This document shows positions 62,904-64,000 of a DNA stretch of 64,000 bases, in pieces (the first letter of the stretch is position 1; every line of letters begins with the position of its first letter). Origin of the DNA: Rhodanobacter glycinis (lineage in GTDB: Bacteria; Pseudomonadota; Gammaproteobacteria; Xanthomonadales; Rhodanobacteraceae); the NCBI RefSeq assembly GCF_900114325.1, contig NZ_FOSR01000005.1, positions 124,001 to 188,000 of the forward strand, in the 5' to 3' direction. The notes under the pieces are model-generated. The model searched no databases. It had not been told where the DNA came from and saw only the letters and a program-made list of their open reading frames with translations. The translations under genes and the position numbers were made by a program.

Positions 62904-62962
62904 CTGCAAGGCCGTGCGTCACGGCACGGCCGCAAGCGGTACCCTGGCTTGCGTGGCCGGCA

Positions 62963-63808
62963 TCATCGGCTGCTGTCAGCGTGAGGCGTTCCGCTGGCTG
63001 GCGCATGGAGGGCGGGCGCACTGGTTTTCTGCAGCGTGCCGATCGTCACCGTGCCGTACCACTGGGCATCCCGTGCGGCAAAGTAATTGCGCGGATCCAG
63101 CAGCGCCGGATCGTAAGTGCCGCAGCCTTCCCGGGGTACTTCCATGCCGCCCAGGAACAGCGATATGCCATTGCAGTTCGGTCGATCCAGTGGCGTTGCG
63201 GCAACCGTCCGGATACCGAAGTCGAAACCGGTATGCGAGCCGGTAACCCCGCGCCTGGCGTCCAGCAGCGCCTGTTTCATCCGCGGCTTGGCGATAGCGT
63301 CGCCATAGGTGCGCGAAAGCGCCTCCAGCTGCGTTCTTGCCGCGTCGGCCTGTGCGCCGGAAAGGCTGTTGCAGACCGCATCACGGGCGCGTACGAAGGT
63401 GGGGTAGTGCCGCTCGGATGCAAGCGTCATCCAGGCGCATGCCATGACGGGATCCCTGGCAACGCCGCGGCCGTTCATATACATCATGCCGATGCTCAAT
63501 TGCGACAGCTTGTCGGCGTAGCGTGCGCCGTACTTGAAGTACTTCAACGCCTTGGCGTAATTGCCTGCAAACAGGTTGCGCATGCCGGCGAACTGGCCGA
63601 ACAGGTCTGGATGTCCCCAGGTGGAAGCATGATCCATGGCATCGAGAACGCCCTGGAGTTTGGGGGTGACGCGTGGCGGCGGCACGCTACCCGCATGGGC
63701 GATGGGCGCAGGCGGCGAGGTGGTGTCGGCCGGGTCGGCGTGAGCCGGAATGGCCGTTGCAGGCAGCAGCAGGCACATTGTCGCGGCAAGCAGGATGGAC
63801 TGCCTCAT
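62963..63808 (-). CDS. Exported Sel1-repeat-like protein
   Basis: The 281-residue protein has a signal peptide (ILLAATMCLLLPATAIPAHA) and a central Sel1/TPR-like region (about 75-120: NYAKALKYFKYGARYADKLSQ, MMYMNGRGVARDPVMACAWMTLA). The remainder is of unknown type. Sel1 repeats mediate protein contacts. Downstream of it on the plus strand is the convergent SET gene. Confidence 0.78.
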   Translation of the reverse strand: MRQSILLAATMCLLLPATAIPAHADPADTTSPPAPIAHAGSVPPPRVTPKLQGVLDAMDHASTWGHPDLFGQFAGMRNLFAGNYAKALKYFKYGARYADKLSQLSIGMMYMNGRGVARDPVMACAWMTLASERHYPTFVRARDAVCNSLSGAQADAARTQLEALSRTYGDAIAKPRMKQALLDARRGVTGSHTGFDFGIRTVAATPLDRPNCNGISLFLGGMEVPREGCGTYDPALLDPRNYFAARDAQWYGTVTIGTLQKTSAPALHAPASGTPHADSSR

Positions 63809-63929
63809 GGCCTTGTTTCTCCCTTGTTCGGAACGTGAGCTCCGCACCCGGCGCACTGGCGGAGCAGGTGATCGATCATCGCATATCCCCCAGGCGGACA
63901 GCGATGCGCCAGCCGGATGCTGCCGCTTT

Positions 63930-64000
63930 CACACCCGAAACCCCAGCGTGGCCTGCACCGCCTGCCGCCAGCCGGCGCACAGCGCCTCGCGTCGCTGCGC
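63930..64000 (-). CDS. C-terminal fragment of a gene running off the window
   Basis: The minus-strand frame ending with TGA at 63932-63930 reads REALCAGWRQAVQATLGFRV at its last residues. The AGWxxAV pattern resembles the extreme C-terminus of glycerol kinase in Xanthomonadales, but 23 residues are too few for assignment. The rest of the gene is beyond base 64000. Confidence 0.4.

Overview
The window is a high-GC stretch of bacterial chromosome with densely packed genes. Gene content points to the gammaproteobacterial order Xanthomonadales, most likely the Rhodanobacteraceae (Rhodanobacter/Dyella-like). Supporting signs are two intact TonB-dependent receptors and one broken one, a CopL-CopA-CopB copper operon, a Nudix/thiamine-phosphate-synthase fusion of the MutT type, SapC and AIM24/GYF_2 proteins, and REP-like hairpins carrying GTAGGAGC ends. 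This placement is inferred from family composition, not from a marker phylogeny.

Layout. 0-3.6 kb: the 3' part of purK, sodB, a CGFS glutaredoxin overlapping a YciK-like short-chain dehydrogenase, and a MarC-family membrane protein. 3.7-14.4 kb: an Oar-like TonB receptor, ppnN, tRNA-Asn, and a second TonB receptor beside an exported S9 peptidase. 14.5-22.5 kb: lgt, thyA and folA, with an AIM24 gene and an aspartic-protease-like gene inserted on the opposite strand, then a mutT-type fusion, a DUF2007 gene, an EamA transporter, apt and msrA. 22.5-26.3 kb: a minus-strand peroxide cluster, oxyR - rubrerythrin - two-cluster Fe-S CCG protein - DUF3501. 26.5-34 kb: an exported M1 aminopeptidase, a lipoprotein esterase, prmC and a TonB receptor broken by a one-base frameshift. 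34-44.9 kb: dxs, an HNH nuclease, a SapC protein, a GNAT enzyme, an OmpA-family lipoprotein, a divergent pair (DUF4105/Lnb-like membrane protein and a large lipoprotein hydrolase), and an M61 peptidase with a PDZ domain. 44.9-59.9 kb: a metal-handling island. It holds an RcnR-like sensor, a P-type ATPase without the usual CPC motif, a DUF3147 membrane protein, copL-copA-copB and a cytochrome c, three exported proteins of unknown role, and a complete tripartite RND efflux operon. 60-64 kb: an acyl-CoA dehydrogenase, a small lipoprotein, a SET-domain protein, a Sel1-repeat protein and the C-terminal tail of a further gene.

Working together: the TonB receptors with exported S9, M1 and M61 peptidases suggest a protein/peptide-scavenging lifestyle. 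sodB, msrA and the OxyR cluster (with an exact OxyR half-site in front of oxyR) form an oxidative-stress layer. The 45-60 kb island covers sensing, inner-membrane export, periplasmic copper oxidation and three-component efflux. No phage, transposase, integrase, rRNA operon or CRISPR array was seen.

The observations I rate highest are the oxyR-linked four-gene peroxide module, the unusual P-type ATPase with its RcnR-like regulator and operator, and a 174-bp near-palindrome between 29359 and 29532. The two-DTG aspartic-protease-like protein with a heptaglycine at its first active-site motif also stands out.
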